Origin: Coprobacillus cateniformis
GTDB lineage: Bacteria; Bacillota_I; Bacilli_A; Erysipelotrichales; Coprobacillaceae
Direction: 5' to 3'
Assembly: GCF_009767585.1 (NCBI RefSeq)
Contig: NZ_WSNW01000001.1
Location: forward strand, 2,138,090-2,202,089
DNA length: 64,000 nucleotides
Below the pieces are notes generated by a model. The model was not told the DNA's origin, did no database searches, and was given only the letters and a program-made list of their open reading frames with translations. Both the position numbers and the translations under genes were made by a program. Below, piece by piece: positions 19,701-28,110 of this stretch (positions within the stretch are counted from its first letter, which is position 1; each line of letters starts with the position of its first letter).

Positions 19701-20194
19701 TGCAAGAAGCAATAGACGAAAAGACAGGTGAAAAACCTGAAGAAAAAGAAGTTCCAATTCAAAATATTAATATTGAGGGTTATATTCCTGAAAACTACGT
19801 TGAGAGTGATATAGAGAAATTGAATCTTTATCAAAGGATTTATAAAGCTCAGCATCTTTCTCAAATTCAATCATTAGAAAGTGATTTAAAAGATTTGTAT
19901 GGGACATTACCAAGAGAAGTTAATAATATTGTATTGAAACGTAAGTATGAGATTTTATGTACAGAACCATTTATTGATGTGGTCAAGGATACAGGAGAAA
20001 ACATCCAGATTATGTTAACATCTGAATTCTCTGCTCATATTCAAGGAGATGTTTTATTTGAACTTGTTCATAGGTTATTTACAAAACCACAATTGAAGTA
20101 TATGAAAAATGAAATTGTCATTATGTTTCCAACAGTTGGACATTGGTTACCTCATGCTTTAGAATTATTAAGTGAATTAAAGAAAATGGTATAA
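16769..20194 (+). CDS. mfd: Transcription-repair coupling factor Mfd
   Basis: This 1141-residue translocase removes RNA polymerase stalled at DNA lesions and recruits UvrA. Domains in order are the UvrB-like N-terminal module (about residues 1-340), the RNA polymerase-interacting domain (about 460-560, with GDYVVHDTHGIGQYMG), and the RecG-like motor. The motor has Walker A GDVGFGKT (residues 627-634), the DEEQ box (728-731), and motifs TATPIPRTLQMS and QIKGRVGRS. A C-terminal TRCF domain follows. GAGGAGAT precedes the ATG. Length is normal for the family. Confidence 0.97.
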   Translation: MKKIIQILKDNPAYLALMKGKGEIVVSHASDEAILIASAFFSSERPMLIVKESLYQAQLLYQELYPILKNKVAFFPCDESLRIEALASSQEIMGERINALAALCKSQDMVVICHTHSVIRHIPNRDLFMENTLSLKTGMVIEPIELRQRLVHSGYQMIQRVDEPFYYSKRGGVIDVYSIQYDNPIRIEFFDDEIESLRFFDKNTQRSLEKVQEVTILPATDLLYREEEIPEAIKVIETLKDKTECEEYKENLEEEISIDIEALKGHDYSTRLYQYLSLFSSTTTLSSYFDHVLLMTSSYEKITNVYKQYVEETFYYTHELQGVGKMIKGLILYQEIIPLLSQKQIDFLDFRTNDKQISFLTREVQLSLLNEKQLVQQIKDYLIQNKVLMCLDNSHQIQMMIELLDQNAIPYTMVGNDENIYNGVNIYMGSFKTGMDFYEEHIVLLTETELFKVNSQKKKGYIKYKDAKIINDYTELNIGDYVVHDTHGIGQYMGIKTLETKGAKKDYLYIAYKGNDTLYIPVENFKLVRKYASRDGKSPKIHSLNSSEWQKTKQRVRKKVDDLADKLIELYAARMKQAGFAYPKDDALQIQFEECFGYELTPDQQEAVKEIKADMELPRPMDRLLCGDVGFGKTEVALRACFKAILANKQVAFLCPTTILSAQHYHTMIKRFENFPVRIALLNRFTTLKQKKVIFEDLKNGKIDLLVGTHRILSKDVVFKDLGLLCIDEEQRFGVRQKEQIKQLRETIDVLTLTATPIPRTLQMSLMGIRGLSQIETPPLNRLPVQTYVMEKSEQLIKQVIERELGRKGQVFYLYNKTSNIESVANHIARMVPEAKVGIGHGKMNKEQLEDVMQAFVDKEYDVLVCTTIIETGIDIPNANTIIIEDADRFGLSQLYQIKGRVGRSERVAYAYLLYAKNKQMNEEASKRLKAIKEFAQLGSGYKIAMRDLSIRGSGDILGGEQAGFIDSVGFDMYMKILQEAIDEKTGEKPEEKEVPIQNINIEGYIPENYVESDIEKLNLYQRIYKAQHLSQIQSLESDLKDLYGTLPREVNNIVLKRKYEILCTEPFIDVVKDTGENIQIMLTSEFSAHIQGDVLFELVHRLFTKPQLKYMKNEIVIMFPTVGHWLPHALELLSELKKMV

Positions 20195-20195
20195 G

Positions 20196-20246
20196 AAAAA
20201 GAAGTCATAATTTGTCAAAATGATGAATAATTGACTTCTTTTTTAT
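20196..20246 (+). terminator. Terminator after mfd
   Basis: AAAAAGAAGTCA pairs with TGACTTCTTTTT; the T-run is TTTTTTATT. Confidence 0.88.
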
Positions 20247-20318
20247 TGAAATATTATATATTAAAACTATAAATATCCAATATTTTCAGAAAATAATGAA
20301 AAAAATATTCTAAAACTA

Positions 20319-20347
20319 TTTACATTTATGAAAATGATATTTATAAT
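20319..20347 (+). promoter_or_regulatory. Sigma-A promoter of the FAD oxidoreductase/hydantoinase operon
   Basis: TTTACA (20319-20324) and TATAAT (20342-20347) are separated by exactly 17 bp. The predicted start point, about 20354, coincides with the operator that follows. Confidence 0.85.
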
Positions 20348-20353
20348 AATGGT

Positions 20354-20367
20354 TGTAAACGGTTGCA
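20354..20367 (+). promoter_or_regulatory. Catabolite-responsive element (cre)/LacI-family operator
   Basis: TGTAAACGGTTGCA matches the CcpA cre consensus TGWAANCGNTNWCA at 13 of 14 positions, and TTGTAAACGGTTGCAA is a near-perfect palindrome. It covers the predicted transcription start and touches the ribosome site, a position suited to repression. It could instead serve another LacI-family repressor. Confidence 0.75.
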
Positions 20368-20374
20368 AAGGAGG

Positions 20375-21739
20375 GTGAGGAAAATAATTTATGATGTTGT
20401 TATTATGGGAGGAGGATTTTCTGGGACTATCGCTGCGATAGCGGCTGCAAGAACAGGAGCTTCAACTCTCATTATTGAAAAGAATGGTTATTTAGGTGGT
20501 GCTTTAACATCTGCAGGTGTAGGGCCGATGATGACTTTTCATGTTAATGAACAACAAATTATTAAAGGTATTACTGGTGAATTAATTGAACGTTTACAAG
20601 CAAAAGACAAATCAGTAGGTCATATTTATGACTCTACAAATTACACATATTCAGTAACACCTTTTGATAGTGAAGCAATGAAGTATGAATTAGAAACGAT
20701 GTATTTAGAAAGTCAGGGAAAAATTCTTTATCATGCTATGCTGGCGGATGTAGAAGTTATGGATGGATGTATTCAAAGTGTAACTGTTTGCCATAAAGCA
20801 GGATTAGAAAGAATTGCTGGCCGTGTCTATATTGATGGAACTGGAGATGCAGATTTGGCATATAAATCTGGTGTTCCCTGTGATGTTGGTAGAAAAAAAG
20901 ATCATAAGACACAACCTATGACATTAAATATGAAAATTAATGGAGTGAATAGAGAAAAGCTCGTCCACTACATTCAAACACATCCTGATAACTTCAAGCG
21001 TATGCACAATGATATTTCAACCATAACAAAAGTTCCAAGGCTATCTGTTATTGGTTTTGAAAAGGAATTTGAATGTGCAAAACAAGAAGGTAGAATTCAT
21101 ATTCAACGCGAAGATGTATTGCTTTTTGAAACAAATGAACCTGGTGAGTTCATTGTGAATACGACAAGAATACGAGATTGTGATCCAAATGATCCTTACA
21201 GTCTTAGTTTAGCAGAAATTGAGGGTAGAAAGCAATGCCAAGAGTTAGAAAAGTTCATGAAAAGTGATTTAGAAGGTTTTCAGAATATTCATATGATCTC
21301 TACGGGCCCAAGTATTGGCGTTCGAGAATCAAGACAAATCAAAGGATATTATCAATTCACTTCAGAAGATATTCTTCTGGCGAAAATATTTGATGATGTG
21401 ATTGCCCATTCAGCATATCCTATTGATGTACATAGTCCTGATGGAGAAGGAACATATCATCAAAGATTACAAGATGGAAAGTATTATTCTATTCCTTATA
21501 GAATAGTTATTAATCCAGTTATTCACAATTTATTGGTAACGGGGAGATGTGTGAGTGCAACTTTTGAAGCACAAGCAGCGATTCGTACAACACCAACGGT
21601 GGGGGCAATTGGACATAGTGTTGGTATTGCTGCAGCTTTATCAGCAAGATATAATCAATATCCAGATGAAATTAATGTTCATTTGATACAAAAAGAATTA
21701 TTAAAACAAAATGCATATTTAAATATAAAGGAGAAGTAA
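20375..21739 (+). CDS. FAD-dependent oxidoreductase (FAD_oxidored, PF12831) - first copy
   Basis: This flavoprotein of about 450 residues has an N-terminal Rossmann dinucleotide motif (VVIMGGGFSGTIAAIAAA) and the family motif YIDGTGDADLAYKSGVP. A C-terminal VTGRCVSATFEAQAAIRTTP segment contacts FAD. The substrate is unknown. The start is unusual. A very strong ribosome site (AAAGGAGG, 20367-20374) is followed in frame by GTG at zero spacing, ATA at nine bases (20384) and ATT at twelve, with no ATG. A TTG at 20363 lies before the ribosome site. GTG 20375 is given as the nearest standard codon. It is the first gene of the cre-controlled operon; a second related enzyme is encoded 4 kb downstream. 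Confidence 0.82.
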   Translation: MRKIIYDVVIMGGGFSGTIAAIAAARTGASTLIIEKNGYLGGALTSAGVGPMMTFHVNEQQIIKGITGELIERLQAKDKSVGHIYDSTNYTYSVTPFDSEAMKYELETMYLESQGKILYHAMLADVEVMDGCIQSVTVCHKAGLERIAGRVYIDGTGDADLAYKSGVPCDVGRKKDHKTQPMTLNMKINGVNREKLVHYIQTHPDNFKRMHNDISTITKVPRLSVIGFEKEFECAKQEGRIHIQREDVLLFETNEPGEFIVNTTRIRDCDPNDPYSLSLAEIEGRKQCQELEKFMKSDLEGFQNIHMISTGPSIGVRESRQIKGYYQFTSEDILLAKIFDDVIAHSAYPIDVHSPDGEGTYHQRLQDGKYYSIPYRIVINPVIHNLLVTGRCVSATFEAQAAIRTTPTVGAIGHSVGIAAALSARYNQYPDEINVHLIQKELLKQNAYLNIKEK

Positions 21740-21740
21740 G

Positions 21741-23021
21741 ATGGTACAAGGAATTTTGATTTTAGTTATTTTCTTTGCATTTGCAGCTTTAATGATGACA
21801 AAGAAAATGCAGACAATTATAGCATTGCCTTTAATGGGAATTTTAATTGCATTGGTAGCTGGAGTCCCTTTGATTTCAAATAATCCAGAGACTTATACAA
21901 TTGCTAATAATGTTTTAGAACAAGGAGCAATGAGATTAAGTTCAGCTATTGCTGGTTTGGTATTTGGTTCATTTTTTGGACAGGTTTTAAATCGTGTTGG
22001 GATAGTGAAAGGTATTATTAAAAAGGCAGCTGAATTGGCTGGTGATAAGCCTTTAATTATTGCATTGGTTTTATATGTAGCTGCATCAGTTATCTTTGCA
22101 GGTTCAAATGGCTTAGGAATGGTTATCTTAGTTGGTACAATTATTATTCCAATCATGTTAACAGCAGGAATAAGTCCTTTTGCAAGTGCTTCAATCTTAT
22201 TATTAGCGAATACGACTGGAGGAACATTAAATGTTTCAGGTTTAGCTATGTATGTAGATTTATTCAATTTAGATATTCAAAAGATTTTATCAACAAACTT
22301 ATTAATTATGGTACCGATGATTGTTGCATATTTAGCATTTATACTTTACCATGTCAAAGGAAAAAGTATTTTAAAGAAATCATGGGCTATGCCTACAGGT
22401 GATGGTGCACGTGGACAAAAAAATGTAAATCCATTGGCATTATTAAGCCCAATTGTTCCAGTTGTTTTAGTTTTTACGATGAATTTATCAATTGTTCCAG
22501 CAGTTATTATTGGAATTGCAGTTGCTTTATTATTAACATTGCCAAGAAAACCACTACAAGTTATTTCAGCTTCATTTGTTGAAGGTTTAAAAGATGTTGC
22601 AGGTGCAATGGGATTGATGATTGGAATTGGTATTTTATTAAATGCTGTTATGGCTCCACAAGTTGCAACAATTATTCAACCTGTTATTAAGATGATTATT
22701 CCAACTTCACCTATTGCTTATGTATTGATTTTTACTGTTTTAGCACCACTGGCTTTATATCGTGGACCTATGAATATGTGGGGACTCGGAAGTGGAATTG
22801 GTGCTATCTTAGTTGCATCTGGAATGAATCCAATGGCTGCAATGGTTGCATTGAGAGTTGAAGGAATGGTTCAAGGGACATGTGATCCAACAAATACACA
22901 TAATGTATGGTCAGCAGACTTTACAAAGACAGAAGTTAATGATTTAACAAAAGGAACTATTTTATGGACAGTTGCAGCTGTTATTGTTTCACTAACAATT
23001 GCTAGCTTCCAGTTCTTTTAA
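21741..23021 (+). CDS. GntP/CitM-like (ion transporter superfamily) permease
   Basis: This 426-residue polytopic protein has about eleven or twelve hydrophobic helices. The arrangement resembles gluconate/citrate-type permeases: SSAIAGLVFGSFFGQVLNR, ASVIFAGSNGLGMVILVGT and ANTTGGTLNVSGLAM in the first half, and a matching motif region in the second half (PQVATIIQPVIKMIIPTS; VEGMVQGTCDPTNTHNVW). It probably imports an organic acid or related small molecule for the neighbouring enzymes; the substrate is inferred only from context. It starts one base after the FAD oxidoreductase stop, with AAAGGAG in that gene's end. Confidence 0.78.
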   Translation: MVQGILILVIFFAFAALMMTKKMQTIIALPLMGILIALVAGVPLISNNPETYTIANNVLEQGAMRLSSAIAGLVFGSFFGQVLNRVGIVKGIIKKAAELAGDKPLIIALVLYVAASVIFAGSNGLGMVILVGTIIIPIMLTAGISPFASASILLLANTTGGTLNVSGLAMYVDLFNLDIQKILSTNLLIMVPMIVAYLAFILYHVKGKSILKKSWAMPTGDGARGQKNVNPLALLSPIVPVVLVFTMNLSIVPAVIIGIAVALLLTLPRKPLQVISASFVEGLKDVAGAMGLMIGIGILLNAVMAPQVATIIQPVIKMIIPTSPIAYVLIFTVLAPLALYRGPMNMWGLGSGIGAILVASGMNPMAAMVALRVEGMVQGTCDPTNTHNVWSADFTKTEVNDLTKGTILWTVAAVIVSLTIASFQFF

Positions 23022-23042
23022 AAAATAGGAAGGAAATAAGAA

Positions 23043-25187
23043 ATGAGTAAAAAAGTAAGAATTGGTATAGACGTAGGTGGAACATTCACCGATGCGGTTG
23101 TTATTGACAATGATACCTATGAAATTATTGCAAAAAAGAAAATACCAACAACACATGATGCAGTTGGTGGAGTTGCCACAGGTATCGTTAATATCATCAA
23201 TGAAATTTTACAAGATAATAACATTTCACCTCTTGATGTTAACTTTATAGCCCATGGAACAACACAGGCAACAAATGCGCTATTAGAAGGTGATGTTGCA
23301 AAAGTAGGAGTTCTTGGAATGGGAACTGGTATTGATAGCAGTACTGCTAAGAGTGGAACACATACAGAAGATATTGAGTTAGCACAAGGAAAATTTTTAA
23401 AAGTTTATAATCGTTTTGTAGACTCAAAGAAGTTAAATGAAGCTCTTATTGAGCAATCAATTGAAGAATTAAAATCAGAAGGAGCAGAAGTCATTGTTGC
23501 TTCTGAGGCTTATAGTGTTGATGATCCTACCAATGAGTTAAAGGTAATAGAAAAAGCGAATCAAAAAGAAATGTTTGCGACTGGTGGACATGAGATTTCA
23601 CAACTTTATGGACTTAAGGTCAGAACCAGAACAGCTGTTGTTAATGCAAGTTTAATTCCAAAGATGATGGAAACAGCAAATATGACAGAACAGGCAGTAA
23701 AAGATGCAAATATTCAAACACAATTAATGATTATGCGCTGTGATGGTGGTGTTATGAGTATTGATGAGGTTAGAAAACGTCCTATTTTAACAATGTTGTC
23801 AGGATTGGCAGCAGGAGTTGCAGGAGCACTCATGTATGAGAAAGTCACTGATGGTATCTTCTTTGAAGTTGGTGGAACAAGTGTAGATATTTCTGTTATT
23901 AAAGATGGAAAAGTTATGATTAAAAATGCTCAAGTTGGTGGACATCATACTTATTTACAATCACTTGATGTCAGAACATTGGGGATTGCTGGTGGTAGTA
24001 TGGTTATTGTGAAAGATGCTCAAATTGTAGACGTTGGACCAAGAAGTGCTCACATAGCTGGAAAAGAGTATGAATGTTTTACAGATGCCAAAAATTTAGT
24101 TAATCCAACAATTCAATTTATTTCACCAAAAGAAGGAGATTCAAAAGATCATGCTATTGTTGTAAGCGAAACAGGTCAAGAATATTCATTTACATTAGCA
24201 GGTGCTGCTAATTTATTAGGTTATGTTCCTGAAGGTGATTATGCTTATGGTCATAAAGAAGCGAATTATAAAGCTTGGAATGCATTAGGCAATTATTGTG
24301 GTATGACTGCTGAAGAAGCTGCTCAACAAGTTATCAAAATTGCTTGTGAAAAAGTTATGACAGTTGTCAATATGTTAATTGATGAATATGAATTGGATAG
24401 GAATTATGTAACTCTCGTTGGAGGCGGTGGAAGTGCATCTGTTTTAACATATGCATTAGGAAAAATATCTGGGCATAAAGTACAGATTGCTAAAAATGCT
24501 CCTTATATTTCAACTATAGGAGTAGCTTTAGCAATGGTTAGAGAACAGATAGAAAAAACTGTTGTCAACCCAACTGATGAAGATATAAAAAAAATAAGAG
24601 CAGAAGTTATTGAAAAAATTGTTAAATCAGGTGCAAATGAAGATACAGTTGATGTTATGATTGAAATTGATGCACAAAAGAATATTCTTTCTGCCATAGC
24701 AACTGGTTCAACAGAAATGCGTTCTAAAGACTTAAATCAAGCAGCTTTAACCATAGAACAAATGACCAAAAAAGCTAGTGAAGCTATGAATATTGATACA
24801 GATTCTATGCAATTTATTCAGAATGTAGCTAGATGGAATCTCTTTAATGCACCAATAGAAAAAAAGAGTTTATTTGGCTTGATGAAAAAAAATATGAATC
24901 GTCTCTGTGTCTTAGATAGAGAAGGTGTTGCACGTTTACGAAAAGAAGGTGCTTATTATCTCGTTTTTCCTAAATCAGCAATTCAGAGTGATTTTATAGA
25001 TTTTATGAATGATTATACAGTTTATTCAGATGCGAATGATACAATACCTAAATTATTCTTGTTTTATAAAGAAAAAATGTTAGATTTAACTGGGATACAA
25101 TCTCTTCAACAAATTTTATCAATTATGGAAGTAGAGTTAGAATTTGTTTTAGAAGATGACCAGATTATAGCTGTTGCATATCAATAG
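23043..25187 (+). CDS. Hydantoinase/oxoprolinase family protein (HyuA-like)
   Basis: This 714-residue protein belongs to the ATP-dependent hydantoinase A/oxoprolinase family. These enzymes phosphorylate and open lactam or imide rings, or carboxylate ketones with a partner subunit. Actin-like ATP motifs are clear: RIGIDVGGTFTDAVV at the N-terminus, FIAHGTTQATNALLEG, FFEVGGTSVDIS mid-protein and TLVGGGGSASVL. The last 130 residues or so are less familiar. No HyuB-like partner gene is present, so it may act alone or on a different substrate. AGGAAAT precedes ATG 23043. It is cotranscribed with the permease. Confidence 0.85.
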   Translation: MSKKVRIGIDVGGTFTDAVVIDNDTYEIIAKKKIPTTHDAVGGVATGIVNIINEILQDNNISPLDVNFIAHGTTQATNALLEGDVAKVGVLGMGTGIDSSTAKSGTHTEDIELAQGKFLKVYNRFVDSKKLNEALIEQSIEELKSEGAEVIVASEAYSVDDPTNELKVIEKANQKEMFATGGHEISQLYGLKVRTRTAVVNASLIPKMMETANMTEQAVKDANIQTQLMIMRCDGGVMSIDEVRKRPILTMLSGLAAGVAGALMYEKVTDGIFFEVGGTSVDISVIKDGKVMIKNAQVGGHHTYLQSLDVRTLGIAGGSMVIVKDAQIVDVGPRSAHIAGKEYECFTDAKNLVNPTIQFISPKEGDSKDHAIVVSETGQEYSFTLAGAANLLGYVPEGDYAYGHKEANYKAWNALGNYCGMTAEEAAQQVIKIACEKVMTVVNMLIDEYELDRNYVTLVGGGGSASVLTYALGKISGHKVQIAKNAPYISTIGVALAMVREQIEKTVVNPTDEDIKKIRAEVIEKIVKSGANEDTVDVMIEIDAQKNILSAIATGSTEMRSKDLNQAALTIEQMTKKASEAMNIDTDSMQFIQNVARWNLFNAPIEKKSLFGLMKKNMNRLCVLDREGVARLRKEGAYYLVFPKSAIQSDFIDFMNDYTVYSDANDTIPKLFLFYKEKMLDLTGIQSLQQILSIMEVELEFVLEDDQIIAVAYQ

Positions 25188-25203
25188 AAAGGAGAAATGA
25201 AAA

Positions 25204-25851
25204 GTGATTGAATGGACTCATGTGGATGATCAACTGTTAGCTTATGGAACCCTTAAGAATGATTTATTGTTTCATAAAATACCTAAAGAAAATTATCTCT
25301 ATTATATTAATGAATCATTAAAATTAGGAAAACAAAAAGCGAAAACATATAAATATTTGAGTGTTGAAGAACTCTGTCAAAAAAATCATATTGAAATATC
25401 CTATAATAAGCAAAGTGGAAAATTTTATGGAGTTCAATTTCGAGCTCAAATTGAATTAAAAAAAGATTATAGAAAAATAATCTTGTATACGGATTCGCTA
25501 TGCGAGATGTTAGAGGCAAGTCAAAAATATATTGATGAGCAAATAACATTTGAAGATATTGTTCAAATTCATTTAGCACATGAGCTCTTTCATTTCTATG
25601 AATATATTGATCAACAACCCACAAATGAAAGATTAGATCGCATTGTTCGTTTTCATTTAGGACCAATAAAGTTACATTCTACTGTTATGAGTAGTTGTGA
25701 AATAGCAGCACATGCTTTTGCAAAAGAACTGCTTCATTTAAATGACCTCCCAAACGTTTATGATTATATACTACTCATTCATCAAAAAGAAATGACTATA
25801 GATGGTTTCCAAACATTACAAGAACAATGGCGTCGAGAAATAGGAGAATAA
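25204..25851 (+). CDS. HEXXH-motif protein (putative zinc peptidase, ImmA/IrrE-like)
   Basis: This 215-residue soluble protein is not a family I can name with certainty. It contains AHELFHFYEYI, an HEXXH zinc site (H126, E127, H130). SCEIAAHAFAKELLHL follows about 36 residues later, with E166 placed like the third ligand glutamate of ImmA/IrrE (DUF955) metallopeptidases. It lacks the helix-turn-helix often fused to such enzymes. The start is GTG 25204, nine bases after AGGAG. It lies inside the operon, 16 bp after the hydantoinase gene and 3 bp before the next. That suggests processing of a pathway substrate or partner, which is inference. Confidence 0.7.
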   Translation: MIEWTHVDDQLLAYGTLKNDLLFHKIPKENYLYYINESLKLGKQKAKTYKYLSVEELCQKNHIEISYNKQSGKFYGVQFRAQIELKKDYRKIILYTDSLCEMLEASQKYIDEQITFEDIVQIHLAHELFHFYEYIDQQPTNERLDRIVRFHLGPIKLHSTVMSSCEIAAHAFAKELLHLNDLPNVYDYILLIHQKEMTIDGFQTLQEQWRREIGE

Positions 25852-25854
25852 AAA

Positions 25855-27177
25855 ATGTTAATACCTCAAGAAGAACTCAAGGTTATTTATGATGTAGATG
25901 TTGTTGTTATCGGTGGTGGTGCAGCAGGGATAAGTGCTGCAATTGCAGCCAGTAGAAATGGTGCACAAACATTGCTTATAGAACAACGTGGTTTTGCTGG
26001 TGGAACAGGTGCATTTATGCCTATTCCTGCTTTTTGTCCATATACAGATGGTGTTCATATTGTAAGCCAAGGAATTGCTTATGAGATATTAGATAAGGTT
26101 AAGAAACAAAGCAATGCTGAGTGCCAACGAATGAATAAGGATAAATTAGACTGGGTTACAATTGATACTGAAGTGTATAAACGTGTTTGTGATGAAATGT
26201 TAACATCAAGTGGAGTTGAGATTTTATTTCATACATTGTGTACACAAGTTTTATGTGAAGATGGTTTTATGAAAGGGTTGGTTATTGCTAATAAAAATGG
26301 ACGCAGTATTATTAAAGCAAAGGCTTATATTGATGCAACTGGAGATGCCGATATTGCATATATGGCTGGAGTTCCTACTCTAAAAGGTGATCAAGATGAT
26401 CCTACAGTTCAGCCTGGAACAATGTGTTTTGTTGTATCAGGTATTGATAAAGATAAAACGTTAAGTTATATAGCTTCTCAAGATGATGATCAATTTTCTC
26501 AACTTGTTACATTGGCACAAGAGAAAGGCGATATTCCTGAAGGAAGAAAACGTGTCTCATCTTTCTCTTGGTTAACAGATACGACTGCATCATTTAATTT
26601 TGGTCATGTCTTTGGCGTTGATGGAACAGATGCAATTTCATTAACGAAAGGAAATATTAAAGGTCGTCAATTGGCTAAAGTATATACAGATTTTTTGAGA
26701 AAATATGTACCTGGATTTGAAAATGCACAGTTGATTTCAACAGGTGATCAGGTGGGGATTAGAGAAAGTCGTAGGATTGTTGCTGACTATATGATGAGTG
26801 TTGAAGATTTTAAAAAGAGAAGAAGTTTTGAAGATGAAATTGCTAGAAATTGTTACTTTATTGATGTTCATTTACCTAATAAGGAGAGTACAATGGTGAT
26901 GGAATATTTACCAGAGGGTGAATCTCATGGGATTTCTTATCGCAGTTTATTGCCTCAGGGAATGGAAAATCTAATTGTAGCAGGTCGAACTATTGGCTCT
27001 GATCGTCTTATAAATAGTGCTTTGCGTGTGATGCCTAATTGTTTTACAATGGGGCAGGCAGCAGGTGTTGCAGCTTATTTAGCTGCTTTAAAAAATGTTG
27101 GTTATAGAAGTATTGATATTCAACAACTTCAAGATTTATTAATAAGTCAAGGAGCTTGGATTTTAAGAAAGAAGTAG
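25855..27177 (+). CDS. FAD-dependent oxidoreductase (FAD_oxidored, PF12831) - second copy
   Basis: This 440-residue flavoprotein is related to the first enzyme of the operon. It has VVVIGGGAAGISAAIAASR at the N-terminus, AYIDATGDADIAYMAGVP, the shared ISTGDQVGIRESRRI segment and the C-terminal LIVAGRTIGSDRLINSAL FAD contact. IGVRESRQI in the first copy and VGIRESRRI here show common ancestry, though the middles differ. Two diverged copies in one operon suggest two successive oxidation steps or a hetero-oligomer. GGAGAATAAAAA precedes ATG 25855. The substrate is not known. Confidence 0.85.
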   Translation: MLIPQEELKVIYDVDVVVIGGGAAGISAAIAASRNGAQTLLIEQRGFAGGTGAFMPIPAFCPYTDGVHIVSQGIAYEILDKVKKQSNAECQRMNKDKLDWVTIDTEVYKRVCDEMLTSSGVEILFHTLCTQVLCEDGFMKGLVIANKNGRSIIKAKAYIDATGDADIAYMAGVPTLKGDQDDPTVQPGTMCFVVSGIDKDKTLSYIASQDDDQFSQLVTLAQEKGDIPEGRKRVSSFSWLTDTTASFNFGHVFGVDGTDAISLTKGNIKGRQLAKVYTDFLRKYVPGFENAQLISTGDQVGIRESRRIVADYMMSVEDFKKRRSFEDEIARNCYFIDVHLPNKESTMVMEYLPEGESHGISYRSLLPQGMENLIVAGRTIGSDRLINSALRVMPNCFTMGQAAGVAAYLAALKNVGYRSIDIQQLQDLLISQGAWILRKK

Positions 27178-27213
27178 GTGTTATCAACACCTCTTTTTGG
27201 TAAGGAGAGAGTA

Positions 27214-28110
27214 ATGAAACATTATTTATGTATAGATGTTGGTGGAACATCAATCAAATACGGATTATTAGATGAAGAAGGACATATTATTCAAACACAA
27301 TCTGTGAAAGCACCTTTATCATTGCTGGAAATGTATGAAGTCTTTGCAAATGCTTATTATCAATATCAGGACTTTCATCTTCAAGGAATTGCATTAAGTA
27401 TGCCAGGGGCAGTTGATAGTGAATCAGGAGTGATTGGAGGTTCAAGTGCCTATGATTATATTCACGGTCCAAACATAAAAAAAGATTTAGAAGAAAAGTT
27501 TAAGATTCCAGTTGAAATAGAGAATGATGCAAATTGTGCAGCTTTGGCAGAAGTCTGGAAAGGTGCGGCTAGTGATGTGAATGATTGTTGTTTTATTGTC
27601 AGTGGAACAGGCATTGGTGGAGCAATTGTGAAGAATAAAAAAATTCATAAAGGTGTTCACCTCCATGGTGGTGAATTTGGTTATATGATTTCTAAGTTAG
27701 ATGCACATGAAAGACCAATAAAAACATGGTCTGATGCATCAACAGTGAATATTTTAAAAGATATAGCTAAAGAAAAAAATATAGATTTTCATTTATTAGA
27801 TGCTAAAGATATTTTTGATCATTATCATAATGATCCTATTTATGAAAAATATATAAATGAATATTATTGGAGTATGGCTAATGGAATATATAATTTACAG
27901 TATGCATATGATCCTGAAAAAATTGTCATTGGCGGTGGAATTAGTATGCGAGATGATCTGATTGATGAAATCAATCAACGATTAGATGTTATATTCAAAA
28001 CTTTTACACATGCGCATGTGAGACCAATTATTCTTACTTGTCAGTATCATAATGATGCTAATTTAATAGGTGCTTTATTTCATTATCTTACAAAGTCAAC
28101 AAGTGTATAA
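27214..28110 (+). CDS. ROK family sugar kinase lacking the zinc motif
   Basis: This 298-residue protein of the ROK family phosphorylates a sugar or aminosugar. The N-terminal phosphate loop is CIDVGGTSIKYG, the catalytic aspartate is D105 in IENDANCAA, and the ATP loop is VSGTGIGGAIV. The usual CXCGXXGC zinc-binding motif is absent: after HLHGGEFGY there are no cysteines. This occurs in some ROK kinases, for example beta-glucoside or N-acetylmannosamine types. ATG 27214 has AAGGAGAG upstream; an earlier in-frame start has none. Its place at the end of the oxidoreductase operon links that pathway to a sugar-derived compound. Confidence 0.85.
   Translation: MKHYLCIDVGGTSIKYGLLDEEGHIIQTQSVKAPLSLLEMYEVFANAYYQYQDFHLQGIALSMPGAVDSESGVIGGSSAYDYIHGPNIKKDLEEKFKIPVEIENDANCAALAEVWKGAASDVNDCCFIVSGTGIGGAIVKNKKIHKGVHLHGGEFGYMISKLDAHERPIKTWSDASTVNILKDIAKEKNIDFHLLDAKDIFDHYHNDPIYEKYINEYYWSMANGIYNLQYAYDPEKIVIGGGISMRDDLIDEINQRLDVIFKTFTHAHVRPIILTCQYHNDANLIGALFHYLTKSTSV

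Noticed and set aside
21893..22267. A 124-codon minus-strand open frame inside the permease gene
   Set aside because: The antisense frame lies opposite hydrophobic helices, has no ribosome site, and its composition mirrors the permease codons.
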